This document shows, piece after piece, positions 16,124-25,235 of a DNA stretch of 64,000 bases. The position numbers and the translations under genes were made by a program. Within the stretch, counting starts at the first letter, position 1; each line of letters begins with the position of its first letter. The stretch is taken from positions 62,001 to 126,000 of the forward strand of contig NZ_RKLT01000006.1 of NCBI RefSeq assembly GCF_019599505.1, given 5' to 3'. This stretch comes from Haloarcula nitratireducens (GTDB lineage: Archaea > Halobacteriota > Halobacteria > Halobacteriales > Haloarculaceae). The notes beneath the pieces are model-generated. The model made no database searches and was not told where the DNA came from. It saw only the letters and a list, made by a program, of their open reading frames with translations.

Positions 16124-17179
16124 CTAGAGGCCGCTGACGAAGATGGCAATCCACTCGCCGACCTCTCGCCGCTTGTCCACGCGCACTTCCTCGATCCACT
16201 TCACCCACTGGAAGCCGCGCCGTCCGGGCGCGACCAGCCTGAGCGGGAAGCCGTGGCCGTGCGAGAGGCGGTCGCCGTCGACGTGTGTCGCGAGCACCGC
16301 GTCGCGGGCTTCTCCGATCGGGAGACTGAAGCGGTACCCGGTCACCGAGCGGAACTGCACCCACGACGCGGCGTCGTCGATTCCGGCGTCGTCGAGCAGC
16401 GACCCGACCCTGACGCCCCGCCACTCGTGGCCGGAGTACCACCCGCTCGTGCAGTCGAGGATCGCGTCTTCGCTCGCGTCCGTCGGAAGCTCACCGAGCG
16501 CGTAGGACCGCTCGCGCTCGACGCGACCGCCGACGGTCAGTTGCCACTCCCCGGCGTCTACGGGGTCGGGGTCGTCCGCGACCCAACTCGTCACGGGAAA
16601 GCGGTTGCCCTCGCCGGTCCCCTCCTCGCGCGAGCCGGTGTAGCGACGGTCGGCACCCGCCGTGTCGAGCAGGTCGTTGACCGGCCCCTGCAGTCGCCAG
16701 AGCAACGCCCCGGTGGTGACGAGACCGGCGTACCGCAGGGCGTCTCGACGGCCGCGCCGCGTGACCCCCGTCGGCGAGTGATAGCGATAGCGCAGGTGCC
16801 AGCCCAACAGCGGCGGGACCAGCAGGCCGAGCGCGACGTGGAGGTGAAACAAGCCCCACGGACCGAGATCGAGCGACCCGCCGAAGATCCACCAGACGCC
16901 GGTGACGAGCGCTCCGGCGGCGTCGAGCGCGAGGGCGACTGAGAGGGCGCGCCGCCCGGTGAGGCACTCGGGAGCGACGCGACGGCGGACCCGCCACAGT
17001 TTCACCGGGAGCAGACAGACGAGGACGACGCCCGCGACGGCGTGGAGGTCGATGACCCACGCCGTGTCGGGTGTCCCGGTGAACATCGTCGCCACGCCGG
17101 TCGCCAGTAGGGTCCCGACGGCCGCGAACAGGCCCCAGTCGACGGCTCGCGGTGAGGGGGTGAGCCGACGGACGTTCAT
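16124..17179 (-). CDS. Molybdopterin oxidoreductase fused to a membrane cytochrome-b-like domain
   Basis: A 351-residue fusion. Residues about 14-165 hold four or five membrane helices with histidines suited to heme b ligation (His46 in DLHAVAG, His112/His114 in FHLHVALG, His128 in GWHLRYRYH). Residues about 195-345 form a sulfite-oxidase-type molybdopterin domain with Cys243 in ILDCTSGWY as the expected Mo ligand and the segment HGHGFPLRLVAPGRRGFQWVKW. In bacterial YedY/YedZ (MsrPQ) systems these functions are on two proteins; here they are fused in the order membrane domain then Mo domain. With no twin-arginine signal, the Mo domain would face whichever side the helix count dictates. Physiological substrate unknown. 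Confidence 0.85.
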   Translation of the reverse strand: MNVRRLTPSPRAVDWGLFAAVGTLLATGVATMFTGTPDTAWVIDLHAVAGVVLVCLLPVKLWRVRRRVAPECLTGRRALSVALALDAAGALVTGVWWIFGGSLDLGPWGLFHLHVALGLLVPPLLGWHLRYRYHSPTGVTRRGRRDALRYAGLVTTGALLWRLQGPVNDLLDTAGADRRYTGSREEGTGEGNRFPVTSWVADDPDPVDAGEWQLTVGGRVERERSYALGELPTDASEDAILDCTSGWYSGHEWRGVRVGSLLDDAGIDDAASWVQFRSVTGYRFSLPIGEARDAVLATHVDGDRLSHGHGFPLRLVAPGRRGFQWVKWIEEVRVDKRREVGEWIAIFVSGL

Positions 17180-17329
17180 GGCCAGTGTTAGCGCTCGACG
17201 CGCTTATACTGCGGGTCGCCGCGTTGGAAGCCACAGTAGGACGCTCTTACTGCTACTGTGTCACTGAGTGCCCCGGAGACACGCCTCGCGCGCCGCTTAA
17301 CCCTCTCGAAGCCGAACTGTTGGTACGAA

Positions 17330-17548
17330 ATGAAGACGTTACAGAACCGACTGCTCGGCAGTCACGTACTCGCACTATTCGCGCTGTTGCTCGGCGACCT
17401 GTTCGGGTCGGCCCTCCTCACGACCGCCGGATTCGCGGCGGCCGGACTCACGCTCGCTGCGCTGTTCGTCGCGATGAGCAGCGCGCTCCTCGCCGGCGTC
17501 GAACACCGGCCGAGCGCACCGCTTCTCTCGCCGCGATCCGGGAAGTAG
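17330..17548 (+). CDS. Small two-helix membrane protein
   Basis: A 72-residue protein starting MKTLQNRLLGSHVLALFALL with two hydrophobic segments (about 12-30 and 32-55) and a short basic C-terminus. The ATG at 17330 lies about 30 bases after GCTTAACCC, consistent with a leaderless transcript. A GTG-started longer frame exists but has weaker coding character. No family assigned; it converges with the nuclease lipoprotein gene. Confidence 0.6.
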   Translation: MKTLQNRLLGSHVLALFALLLGDLFGSALLTTAGFAAAGLTLAALFVAMSSALLAGVEHRPSAPLLSPRSGK

Positions 17549-17576
17549 AGAGACGCATAGCCGCGGAAACGGCTTT

Positions 17577-18593
17577 TCAGTACGACCGTTCGAGGACGAC
17601 GGTCCCGTCGGCGTCTCGGACGGTGATCGTATCGCCGCCGTTGTTCCAGACCGCGCCGCTCGCGCCCCAGTACCGCTCGCGCTCGGTATCGCTCCCGCTG
17701 CCGGTGTAGAGCGTGACCCGCTCGCCGGGCGCGAGCGCGTAGTCGCCGAACGTGTAGCGGTGGTCCGCTCCGTCGGTGACGGTCCACCCCGACAGGGAGA
17801 TGGCGTCGTCGCCGCGGTTCGCGAAGACGACGTACTCGCCGTTCAGATTCTCGTTGTCGTTGCCCTCGGCGTCGGCGTGGACGCCGGCGACGACGAGCCC
17901 CGACTCGCTCGCGGTCACCGTCGGCGTCGAGCGGTCGACCGAACCGGGGTCGACGCACTGCCAGAGTCCCAAGCGGGCCTCGCGGGCGGCCGACTCCGCT
18001 TCGAGAAACCGGTCCTTGCGGGTGAAGGGGCTCTCGTCGTACACCCGGGCGTGGCCGGTCGCCACCAGCCGATAGTTGAACAGCCGGTCGTCGACGACCA
18101 CGTAGGCCAGCAGGCGGTCGTAGTAGCCGCGGCGCTCGGTGGCGGGGTCGAAGGCGATCTCCGCGGTCTCGCCGAGCAGGTGCGTCTTGGCGAAGTTCGA
18201 GGCGTCGATGCCCGCGCCGCGCAGACACTCGGTCCCGGCCGCGGTCGTCGGGATCCCCTCGAACTCCGCGGGATCGTTCTCCGCGTTGACCTCGGGCGTG
18301 TCGACGCCGACCAATCGGACGGTGTCTTCGGTCCCGTTGTCGTACCTGACGCGGATGGTGTCGCCGTCGACGACGGCGGTGACCGTCACCTCGATAGTCT
18401 CCTCGGGGAGCGGGCCGGCCGACGGCGCGCCGACGGCGGTCTCCCCTCCCGGGTCGGCGACCGTCCGCTCGGCGGGTGACTGCTCGACAGTCGCCCGTTC
18501 GGTCGGCGTCTGTTCGGCGGGCACCGTGAAACCGCCGCAGCCGGCCAATACGACTGCCAGCGCGAGAAGGGCAACGAGCGGGAGTCGTCGCAT
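17577..18593 (-). CDS. Thermonuclease-like lipoprotein with lamin-tail domain
   Basis: A 338-residue secreted lipoprotein. The signal MRRLPLVALLALAVVLAGC ends in a lipobox. A low-complexity linker leads to a staphylococcal-nuclease (SNase) domain at about 65-205, with VVDGDTIRVRYDNGTEDTVR, LVGVDTPE, AEIAFDPATERRGYYDRLLA and SAAREARLGLW. These include the Arg and Asp positions used for Ca-dependent nuclease activity. The C-terminal 110 residues match a lamin-tail (LTD) beta-sandwich: GEYVVFANRGDDAISLSGWT and APGERVTLYTG. It probably degrades extracellular DNA near the cell surface, giving phosphate or nucleotides; that role is inferred. Confidence 0.9.
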   Translation of the reverse strand: MRRLPLVALLALAVVLAGCGGFTVPAEQTPTERATVEQSPAERTVADPGGETAVGAPSAGPLPEETIEVTVTAVVDGDTIRVRYDNGTEDTVRLVGVDTPEVNAENDPAEFEGIPTTAAGTECLRGAGIDASNFAKTHLLGETAEIAFDPATERRGYYDRLLAYVVVDDRLFNYRLVATGHARVYDESPFTRKDRFLEAESAAREARLGLWQCVDPGSVDRSTPTVTASESGLVVAGVHADAEGNDNENLNGEYVVFANRGDDAISLSGWTVTDGADHRYTFGDYALAPGERVTLYTGSGSDTERERYWGASGAVWNNGGDTITVRDADGTVVLERSY

Positions 18594-18669
18594 CGTCGGA
18601 TGGAAGGCCCGTAGCCTCACAAGTCTGCCGGGCCGAGTTTCTTGGTACTGGACCGCGAGGTTCCACGCG

Positions 18670-19563
18670 ATGCTCGTCCCACTGCCCGTCAGGGAAATCA
18701 TGCAGACGCCCGCCCGGACCATCAGCCCCGAGAGCCCGGTCGTCGAGGCCGCCACGCGCCTGCGAGACGAGGGGATCGGCTCGCTCGTCGTCGAACGCGA
18801 CGGCGACTGCGTCGGCATCATCACCGAGAGCGACGTCGTCGCCGTCACCGCGGAGGAGGGCGACACCCGCGCGCTGACCGTCGAGGACGTGATGTCGACG
18901 GCGCTCGTGACCATCGGGCCGGACGCCGACGTGGAGACGGCCGTCGAACGCCTCCGCACGCACGGCATCAAGAAACTCCCCGTCGTCGAGGACGGCGAGA
19001 TCGTCGGCATCGTCACGACGACGGACATCTCGAGTTACGTCCCCCACATCGCCCACCCCTCGCCGTCGAAGGAAGCGCCGATCGAACGTCGGCGCTTCAC
19101 CCGCCCCGACACGCTGTACGAGGACGACGACTGGGAGTTCGAGAGCTACGGCACCGCCGACGGCATCGACGTGGGCGACCACGTCAGGTTCTCGAAGACG
19201 CTCTCTGGGGAAGACATCGAGCGGTTCGCCGAGGTGAGCGGGGATACCAACCGCCTCCACCTCGACGACGGGTTCGCCGAGGGGACTCGCTTCGGCCGTC
19301 GCATCGCCCACGGGACGCTCGTCGCGGGGCTCATCAGCGCCGCGCTGGCCCGCCTGCCGGGGCTGACCATCTACCTCTCACAGGAGCTCAGTTACCGCGG
19401 CCCGGTCGACGTCGGCGAGCGGGTGACCGCCCACTGCGAGGTCGTCGAACAGCTCAAGGAGAACCGCTTCCGACTGGCGACGGCCGTCGACGACTCCGAC
19501 GGGGAGTGCGTCGTCGAGGGCGACGCCGTCGTCATCTCGGATCCGATCCCCGAGACGGGGTGA
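18670..19563 (+). CDS. CBS-domain pair fused to a MaoC-like hydratase
   Basis: A 297-residue fusion. Residues 7-125 are two CBS domains (VREIMQTPARTISPESPVVE and VEDVMSTALVTIGPDADVET), which bind adenine nucleotides in other proteins. Residues about 160-297 are a hot-dog-fold MaoC domain with SGDTNRLHLDD, where Asp192 and His197 match the catalytic Asp/His of R-specific enoyl-CoA hydratases, and RIAHGTLVAGLIS. This suggests an (R)-hydratase in acyl-CoA metabolism whose activity is set by an adenylate signal; the regulation is inference. ATG at 18670 chosen because it directly precedes the first CBS motif; divergent from the nuclease gene (76 bases apart). Confidence 0.88.
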   Translation: MLVPLPVREIMQTPARTISPESPVVEAATRLRDEGIGSLVVERDGDCVGIITESDVVAVTAEEGDTRALTVEDVMSTALVTIGPDADVETAVERLRTHGIKKLPVVEDGEIVGIVTTTDISSYVPHIAHPSPSKEAPIERRRFTRPDTLYEDDDWEFESYGTADGIDVGDHVRFSKTLSGEDIERFAEVSGDTNRLHLDDGFAEGTRFGRRIAHGTLVAGLISAALARLPGLTIYLSQELSYRGPVDVGERVTAHCEVVEQLKENRFRLATAVDDSDGECVVEGDAVVISDPIPETG

Positions 19564-19623
19564 CCGAACGTGTCGTGTTAACTGATAACAATCGTTAAGC
19601 GCCGTCCGGCCGGACCCGTAGAT

Positions 19624-20358
19624 ATGGACGCAGTCGACCGACCGACGTTCGAGACGAACGAGGCCAGAGACGTCTATCAGTACGTCGAACGGCACGGGAC
19701 GGCGGCGCGCCACCGAGCGCGGGCGGCGACGGAGTTGGACACCGACGAGTTTCGGGAAGCGGTCGAACACCTCCTCTCGAAGGGGTATCTGGCGGACGAC
19801 GGCGGGACGCTCTCGCTGGCGCTGGACGTGGGCTCCATCGAGACGTACGAGAACGGCTCGGTCACGTACACTATCCGGCCGGCCCGGCCGGACGACTTCG
19901 AGGGGCTGGTCGAGGCGATCCGGAACGTCTCCGACGAGAGCACCTACGTCGTCGCCGAGAGCGTCGCCGAGCAGTTACTCTACGAGGACGCGATCACCCG
20001 ACACAACACGGTCCAGTCGCGCGTGTTCTTCGTGGCGACGGTCGACGACGAGGTGGTCGGCTGGTGTCACCTCGACCTCCCACAACTGGACAAGCTCAGA
20101 GAGACCGCCCAGTTGACCGTCGGCGTCGTCGCCGAGCACCGCGGGCAGGGCATCGGCAGCCAACTCATCGAACGCGGGATCGAGTGGGCGCGGGCCAACG
20201 GCTACCGGAAGCTGTACAACAGCGTCCCGGCGACGATGGAGGGCGCGCTGGCGTTCCTCGAAGCCCACGGCTGGAACACGGAGGGCATCCGCCGGAACCA
20301 CTACACCGTCGGCGACGCGCAAGTGGACGAGGTGATGATGGCCTACACGTTCGATTAA
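19624..20358 (+). CDS. GNAT N-acetyltransferase with N-terminal winged-helix
   Basis: A 244-residue protein. The first about 75 residues form a wHTH-like segment (DEFREAVEHLLSKGYLADDG), and residues 80-240 a GNAT acetyltransferase with the acetyl-CoA loop VGVVAEHRGQGIGSQLIERG and the C-terminal LEAHGWNTEGIRRNHY. Family members acetylate small molecules or protein N-termini; the acceptor is unknown. A TATA-like stretch (GTTAACTGATAACAATCGTTAAG) lies 25-45 bases upstream. Converges with the gate-domain gene, overlapping by four bases. Confidence 0.85.
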   Translation: MDAVDRPTFETNEARDVYQYVERHGTAARHRARAATELDTDEFREAVEHLLSKGYLADDGGTLSLALDVGSIETYENGSVTYTIRPARPDDFEGLVEAIRNVSDESTYVVAESVAEQLLYEDAITRHNTVQSRVFFVATVDDEVVGWCHLDLPQLDKLRETAQLTVGVVAEHRGQGIGSQLIERGIEWARANGYRKLYNSVPATMEGALAFLEAHGWNTEGIRRNHYTVGDAQVDEVMMAYTFD

Positions 20359-21416
20359 GCGAGTAGGACGACCAGCGCGAGGGCGATCCAGACGATTTTC
20401 AGCGCGGTGTTGACCGCGATGACCTTCGAACCGAACTCGCGGCCCCAGATGCCGTACTGGAAGGGAATCGACCGCTTGAACGTCGAGACGGCGAAGGAGA
20501 CGATGCCGCCGACGAGCATCGTCGCCACGGCGGTTCGAGCCGTGAACGTGCCGTTCTCCACCAACGGCGCGATGACCACCGCGCCGGAGGTGGTGTCCAG
20601 CGCGAACGCGGCGACCACCGGCACCGCCGCGCCCGGGAGGCCGAGCAGTCCCGCCAGCCCGTCGGCGGCCGCGGTCACGGCGGCACCGCCGCCACCGAAC
20701 AGCGCGAGCAGTTCCTCGGAGTACGCGACCAGCAGCGAGACGACGAGGTAGATGGCCGCCAACCGCGGCAGGATCTCTCTGATTTTCTCGACCGTCTCGC
20801 CGGCGGCGTTACGAACCGCGGCCGCGCGGCTCTCGGGACCGTCGTCCAGTACCTCCGACGCGTCGGCGTGGTCGGCACCGGCGTGGCCGCCGTCGGGCGT
20901 GGCTTCTTGCCGCTCAGCGACCGCGTCCGCGTTCGAACTATTCAGCAGGAGCGCTCCGGCGGCGATGCCGGTCAGCGTGATCGCGAGCGCCACCAGTCCC
21001 CGCGTGGCGACGTAGAGGACGCCGACGCGCGCCCCGAGGATCGGGATCAACACCGGCGCGTAGAACGTGACGATGTGCTGGGCGAACCCGAAGAACGTGT
21101 TGATCGTGACCGCGACCAGCGTCGCTCTGTCGGAGAGCACGCCCGACTCCCGGAAGTCCGCGAGCATGCCGTACCCCGCCGTCGGCGAGGCCGTCGTCGT
21201 CAGGATGGCCGTCCCTACCTCGTCGGGGAGGTTCGCCGGCGCGGTGAGATACCGCGAGACGGCGGCGATGCGGTCGACGAGGCCGAACGCCACCGCGAGG
21301 TTGGCGAGGAACACCCCCAGCGAGATGAACGCGCCGATGCGGAGCACCCGGACGACCACCTCGGCCAGCAGCGCGAGGGCCGGGTGCCCGAGGAGCGCGG
21401 CGACGGCAGTCTGCAC
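20355..21416 (-). CDS. Nucleoside-recognition (gate) domain membrane protein
   Basis: An integral membrane protein of about 353 residues with eight to ten helices, two copies of a gate-type domain (around GTAILTTTASPTAGYGMLAD and ALDTTSGAVVIAPLVENGTF) and a charged cytoplasmic loop rich in Asp/His/Glu at the middle. Gate-domain proteins relate to nucleoside transporters and spore-maturation proteins; the cargo here is unknown. The start is uncertain: I use a GTG at 21416 (MQTAVAALLGHP), while an in-frame TTG at 21443 would add nine residues. Confidence 0.8.
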   Translation of the reverse strand: MQTAVAALLGHPALALLAEVVVRVLRIGAFISLGVFLANLAVAFGLVDRIAAVSRYLTAPANLPDEVGTAILTTTASPTAGYGMLADFRESGVLSDRATLVAVTINTFFGFAQHIVTFYAPVLIPILGARVGVLYVATRGLVALAITLTGIAAGALLLNSSNADAVAERQEATPDGGHAGADHADASEVLDDGPESRAAAVRNAAGETVEKIREILPRLAAIYLVVSLLVAYSEELLALFGGGGAAVTAAADGLAGLLGLPGAAVPVVAAFALDTTSGAVVIAPLVENGTFTARTAVATMLVGGIVSFAVSTFKRSIPFQYGIWGREFGSKVIAVNTALKIVWIALALVVLLA

Positions 21417-21484
21417 GGGCGTATTTCGGCGCTTCGGGGGCAAATGTCCGTCGATGGGCGGCGACCGCCGCCATCGTCTTCCGG

Positions 21485-22060
21485 CTATCCGCTCACCAGC
21501 ATCCGGACCGCGCCGAACAGCACCAGCACGCCCAGCACGTCACAGACGTTCGTCACGACGGGGATGACCACGTCGTCGGGGTCCAGTTCGAAGCGGTAGG
21601 CGGCGTAGGTCGTAATCGTGGTAACGACGACGGCGAGCACCGCCAGCGTGACGCCGCTGACGAGGGCGACCGCGACGACCGTCCCGGGAGCGAGTCGCGT
21701 CACGCCGACGACGGCCTGGACCGCCCACGCGCCGCCGCCGACGAGCGGGAAGACGGTGACGGCGAGGGCGACGATTGCGGCGGCGTTGCCGGCGAGGCGG
21801 TCGTCGGTCGCGTCGAAGGAGAGCAGGCCGAGGTGAAAGGCCGTCGAGAGGCGCGAGGCGAGGATGCTCCCGAGGTTGCCGGCCATTCCGATGGTCACGG
21901 GGACGAGGACGAGCAGCGTCGGATACCGGAGAAGAATGCCTTCGAAGGTATCGAGGACGAGCCCGCTCCCGAGTTCGATGGCGGTCAGGACGACCAGCAC
22001 GGGGAACATCCGCCGGACGATGCTCCGAACGGTCCACTCGTCGGCGGCCACGTCACCCAC
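21485..22060 (-). CDS. MgtE/SLC41-type magnesium transporter half, second gene
   Basis: A 191-residue membrane protein with five helices, consisting of one MgtE integral-membrane domain without the CBS and N-domains of bacterial MgtE. The signature P-x(4)-MAGNLGSILASRLSTAFHLG matches the SLC41 pore-lining region. It starts at a GTG eight bases inside the preceding gene, so the pair is translationally coupled and probably forms a heterodimeric Mg2+ channel, comparable with the two fused halves in animal SLC41. Confidence 0.85.
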   Translation of the reverse strand: MGDVAADEWTVRSIVRRMFPVLVVLTAIELGSGLVLDTFEGILLRYPTLLVLVPVTIGMAGNLGSILASRLSTAFHLGLLSFDATDDRLAGNAAAIVALAVTVFPLVGGGAWAVQAVVGVTRLAPGTVVAVALVSGVTLAVLAVVVTTITTYAAYRFELDPDDVVIPVVTNVCDVLGVLVLFGAVRMLVSG

Positions 22061-22631
22061 CTCCCAGCGCGAGGACGAAGCGGGTCGCCGCCAGCAACGT
22101 GGCGATGCCGACCACGTCGCCGGTGGTGGTCACGACCGGCCCGGCCAGCGTGTCGGGATTCAATCCCCGTCGGTAGCCGACGAAGACCACGGAGACGACG
22201 GCGACGGTGAGGAGAACCCCGGAGACGAGGCCGGCCACGAGCGCGATGCCCACGAGGGTCATCAACGGCGCGGCCGGCCGCCCGATGCCGGTCAGCAACG
22301 CGACGGTCAACACCGCCGCGAGGCCGCTGACGAGGACGCCGTTTGCCAGCGCCGCGGCGACGGCGGCGTTCACGCGCTCGTCGGCCAGCGAGAAGCGCGG
22401 TTCGACCAACCCCTGATGCAGCGCGGAGCCGAGTCGCGCGCCCAGCGACCCGTAGACGTTCCCGCGAGTGGCGAGCAACGCCGGCACGAGGACGAGCAGG
22501 CCCGCCACTCGCTCCAGTTCCGCCTCCATCCCGCCGAGCACGACGCCCGCGAAGAGACCGCCGACCGCGCTGAGAGCCAACACGGGGAGGGACTCTCTGT
22601 ACGCCTCGGCGGCGACCTCGCGGACGGTCAT
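22053..22631 (-). CDS. MgtE/SLC41-type magnesium transporter half, first gene
   Basis: A 192-residue membrane protein with five helices and the pore-region signature PALLATRGNVYGSLGARLGS, followed by a conserved acidic loop. Like its partner it lacks CBS domains, so the Mg2+-sensing gating known for bacterial MgtE must be absent or supplied by another protein. The ATG at 22631 follows SRP54's 3' end by 89 bases on the same strand. Confidence 0.85.
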   Translation of the reverse strand: MTVREVAAEAYRESLPVLALSAVGGLFAGVVLGGMEAELERVAGLLVLVPALLATRGNVYGSLGARLGSALHQGLVEPRFSLADERVNAAVAAALANGVLVSGLAAVLTVALLTGIGRPAAPLMTLVGIALVAGLVSGVLLTVAVVSVVFVGYRRGLNPDTLAGPVVTTTGDVVGIATLLAATRFVLALGGG

Positions 22632-22720
22632 TACCGGGTGAACAGCGCGCGCTCGGAAAAAGAGCGGTGATTACCGAGCGGGCGACGCGGCGACGAACCG
22701 GCGGGAGCGTCGGTCCGTTC

Positions 22721-24127
22721 TCAGCCGAACGGCCCGCCACCGCCGCCCATGCCGCCCATGCCGCCGCCACCGCCGCCCTGCTGCTGTTGCATCTGCTTCA
22801 TCATCCGTTCCATGTCGCCGTCGCCCATCCCCTGGAACTGCTTCAGCATCTGGTCCATCTGCTTGTGCTGTTGGAGCAGTTCGCGGATGCGTTCCTCGGG
22901 CTTGCCCGACCCGCGAGCGATTCGCTCGGTCCGGCTCTGGCCGACGACGCGGGGGTTCTCCAGTTCCTCCTCGGTCATCGAGTCCATGATGACCTCGAAG
23001 TCGCGCATACGCTCTTGGGTCACGTCCATCGCGTCGTCGGGCAGCTGATCCATCAGGCCGCCGCCCAGTCCGGGGATCATGTCCATCACCTGGTCGAGCG
23101 GCCCCATGTTGTTCATCGCCTCCATCTGCTTTCGCATGTCCTTGAGGGTGAACGACCCCTCCATCATGTCCTCGGGCTCCCAGTCGTCGTCCTCGCCCTG
23201 CGTGGTCTCCTCCATCGCGCGCTCGACGCGCTCGGTGAGCTGTTTCAGGTCGCCCATCCCGAGCAGGCGGGAGATGAAGCCCGAGGGCTCGAAGCGCTCG
23301 ATGTCCTTGACCGTCTCGCCGGAGCCGAGGAAGGCGATCGTCGAGTCCGTCTCGTCGACGGCGGCGAGCGCGCCCCCACCTTTCGCCGTCCCGTCGAGCT
23401 TCGTGATGACGACGCCGTCGATGCCGATGGCCTCCTGGAAGTCGGCGGCCTGACTCTTCGCGCTCTGGCCCATCGCGGCGTCGAGCACGAGGAGGTTCCG
23501 GTCGGGCTTCACCTCGTCTTCGATGCGCTCTATCTGTTCGATGAGTTCCTCGTTCAGCCCGTCGCGACCCGCCGTGTCGACGATTCGAACGTCGGCGTCT
23601 TCCGTGGCTTCCAGCCCGTCGCGAGCGATCTCCACGGGGTCGTCGGCGTCGGGGTCGCCGTAGAAGTCGACCTCCGCTCGGCTGGCCATCTCCTTGGACT
23701 GGTCGTACGCGCCGGGGCGGTCGGTGTCGGTCTGGATGATCGCGGGTCGGAGCCCCTTCGTCGAGAACCACCACGCCATCTTCGCGGCCGTCGTGGTCTT
23801 CCCCGAGCCGTAGAGGCCGGCGAGCATGATGGTCTGCTCTTCGAGCGGGATCTCCGTGGACTCGCCGACGAGGTCGACCAGTTCCTCGTAGACGATGCGG
23901 AGCACCCAATCGCGCGGCGTGGTGCCGGCGGGCGGCTCCTCGTCCAGGGCGCGACGCTCGATGTTGTTCGAGAGTTCCTTGACGAGCGCGACGTCGACGT
24001 CGGCCTGCAACAGCGACCGCTGAATCTCCTTGACGACGTCCTCGATGTCCTCCTCGGAGATGCGGGACTTCCCCCGGAGGTCGTCTAGAGTCCCCCGGAG
24101 CGAACTCCCCAAGTCGTCGAGTACCAT
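22721..24127 (-). CDS. srp54: Signal recognition particle protein SRP54
   Basis: GTPase of the signal recognition particle; binds the signal sequence and 7S RNA and docks at FtsY. The ATG at 24127 gives 468 residues: N domain (1-90), G domain with P-loop GLYGSGKT at 104-111, DTAGRDG and [11 protein letters not shown], and a Met-rich M domain from about residue 300 ([29 protein letters not shown]). The tail is unusually rich in Gly/Met/Gln, as in other haloarchaea. TTTAC on the minus strand at 24156-24160, about 29 bases before the start, suggests leaderless transcription. FtsY is encoded at 31472-32878. Confidence 0.97.
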   Translation of the reverse strand: MVLDDLGSSLRGTLDDLRGKSRISEEDIEDVVKEIQRSLLQADVDVALVKELSNNIERRALDEEPPAGTTPRDWVLRIVYEELVDLVGESTEIPLEEQTIMLAGLYGSGKTTTAAKMAWWFSTKGLRPAIIQTDTDRPGAYDQSKEMASRAEVDFYGDPDADDPVEIARDGLEATEDADVRIVDTAGRDGLNEELIEQIERIEDEVKPDRNLLVLDAAMGQSAKSQAADFQEAIGIDGVVITKLDGTAKGGGALAAVDETDSTIAFLGSGETVKDIERFEPSGFISRLLGMGDLKQLTERVERAMEETTQGEDDDWEPEDMMEGSFTLKDMRKQMEAMNNMGPLDQVMDMIPGLGGGLMDQLPDDAMDVTQERMRDFEVIMDSMTEEELENPRVVGQSRTERIARGSGKPEERIRELLQQHKQMDQMLKQFQGMGDGDMERMMKQMQQQQGGGGGGMGGMGGGGGPFG

Positions 24128-24268
24128 TGTTGCCCCGAGGTACGCGACCGGACGGGTAAAGACTTGTTGTCCCCGCGACGACGGGTCGAGGTCCGAAAGC
24201 CGTCCCGTCGGCTTCGCTGCCCGACGGGAACCCGAAGGCTGAAACCGCCGAACCGACCACCGGTAGCC

Positions 24269-25174
24269 ATGGACGCCGTCGGCCGATTCGCGTATCTGCT
24301 CGGGATGCTGGCCGTCGGCGTGGCCCTCCAGCGGACCGGCGTGCTGAACGACCGGCGGACCGAGCGCCTCAACGCCGCGGCGTTCTACGTGGTCCTCCCC
24401 GCGCTCATCTTCGTCTCGACGTACGACCAGCCGCTCTCGTCGCTGCTCTCGCCGGAACTGCTCGTCGGCGTGGCCGTCGTCATGGTCGTCACCGTCGGCG
24501 TGGCGTGGGCGGCCCACCGCCGCGTCACCGCCCCCGAACGGCGCGGCATCGCCGTCGTCCAGTCCTACCACGCGAACCTGGGCTATCTGGGGTTCCCGCT
24601 GGTGGCGGCGGCCTACGGACCGGAGACGCGGGCGACGGCGGCGCTCCTGTTGGGTCTCGTCACGCTCGCGCAGGTCCCCGTGACCGTCCTGGTCCTCGTC
24701 GGCGGCGGCGCGGACGTCTCGCCGCTGGAGCAGGTGCGGGCGCTCGTCACCAACCCGGTCCTCGTCTCGCTGGGCCTCGGAATCGCCGTCGCGTGGTTCG
24801 GTCTCGGCGTTCCCGGATCGGCGGTGACGGCGCTGTCGGCCGTCGGCGACCTCGCGTTGCCCCTCGCGCTCCTCCTCGTGGGGGCCTCGCTGGACGTGGA
24901 CCCGGCCGGTATCGACCCCGCGGCGACGGCGGGCGTCGTCGCCCTGAAACTCGGCGTGATGCCGCTGGTCGCGTGGGTCACTTTCTCGGCGCTCGGCGTC
25001 GCACCCGCCGTGTTCACCGCGAGCGTCCTCATGCTCGGGACGCCGACGGCCGTCTCGACGTTCGTCTACGCGACGGAACTGGGCGGCGACGCCGAGTTCG
25101 CCTCGCTCAACGTCTTCGTCACCACCGTCGTCTCGCTCGTGACGCTGTTCGCGCTGATGGCGGTTATCGGCTAG
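24269..25174 (+). CDS. AEC family (auxin efflux carrier-like) transporter
   Basis: A 301-residue integral membrane protein with about ten helices. [20 protein letters not shown] and the C-terminal [19 protein letters not shown] match the discontinuous-helix motifs of the AEC/BASS-like fold. Family members export or import organic acids such as malate or malonate; the substrate cannot be predicted. The ATG at 24269 precedes the first helix directly. Confidence 0.85.
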   Translation: MDAVGRFAYLLGMLAVGVALQRTGVLNDRRTERLNAAAFYVVLPALIFVSTYDQPLSSLLSPELLVGVAVVMVVTVGVAWAAHRRVTAPERRGIAVVQSYHANLGYLGFPLVAAAYGPETRATAALLLGLVTLAQVPVTVLVLVGGGADVSPLEQVRALVTNPVLVSLGLGIAVAWFGLGVPGSAVTALSAVGDLALPLALLLVGASLDVDPAGIDPAATAGVVALKLGVMPLVAWVTFSALGVAPAVFTASVLMLGTPTAVSTFVYATELGGDAEFASLNVFVTTVVSLVTLFALMAVIG

Positions 25175-25235
25175 AACCGAGACGCAGACCCGAACGGTAC
25201 GGCAGCGAGCGACGATTCCGACGCCGTCGTGTCGG

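Noticed and set aside
17362..19311. Long minus-strand frame over the nuclease and CBS-MaoC genes
   Set aside because: Opposite strand or shifted frame relative to well supported genes with signature motifs.
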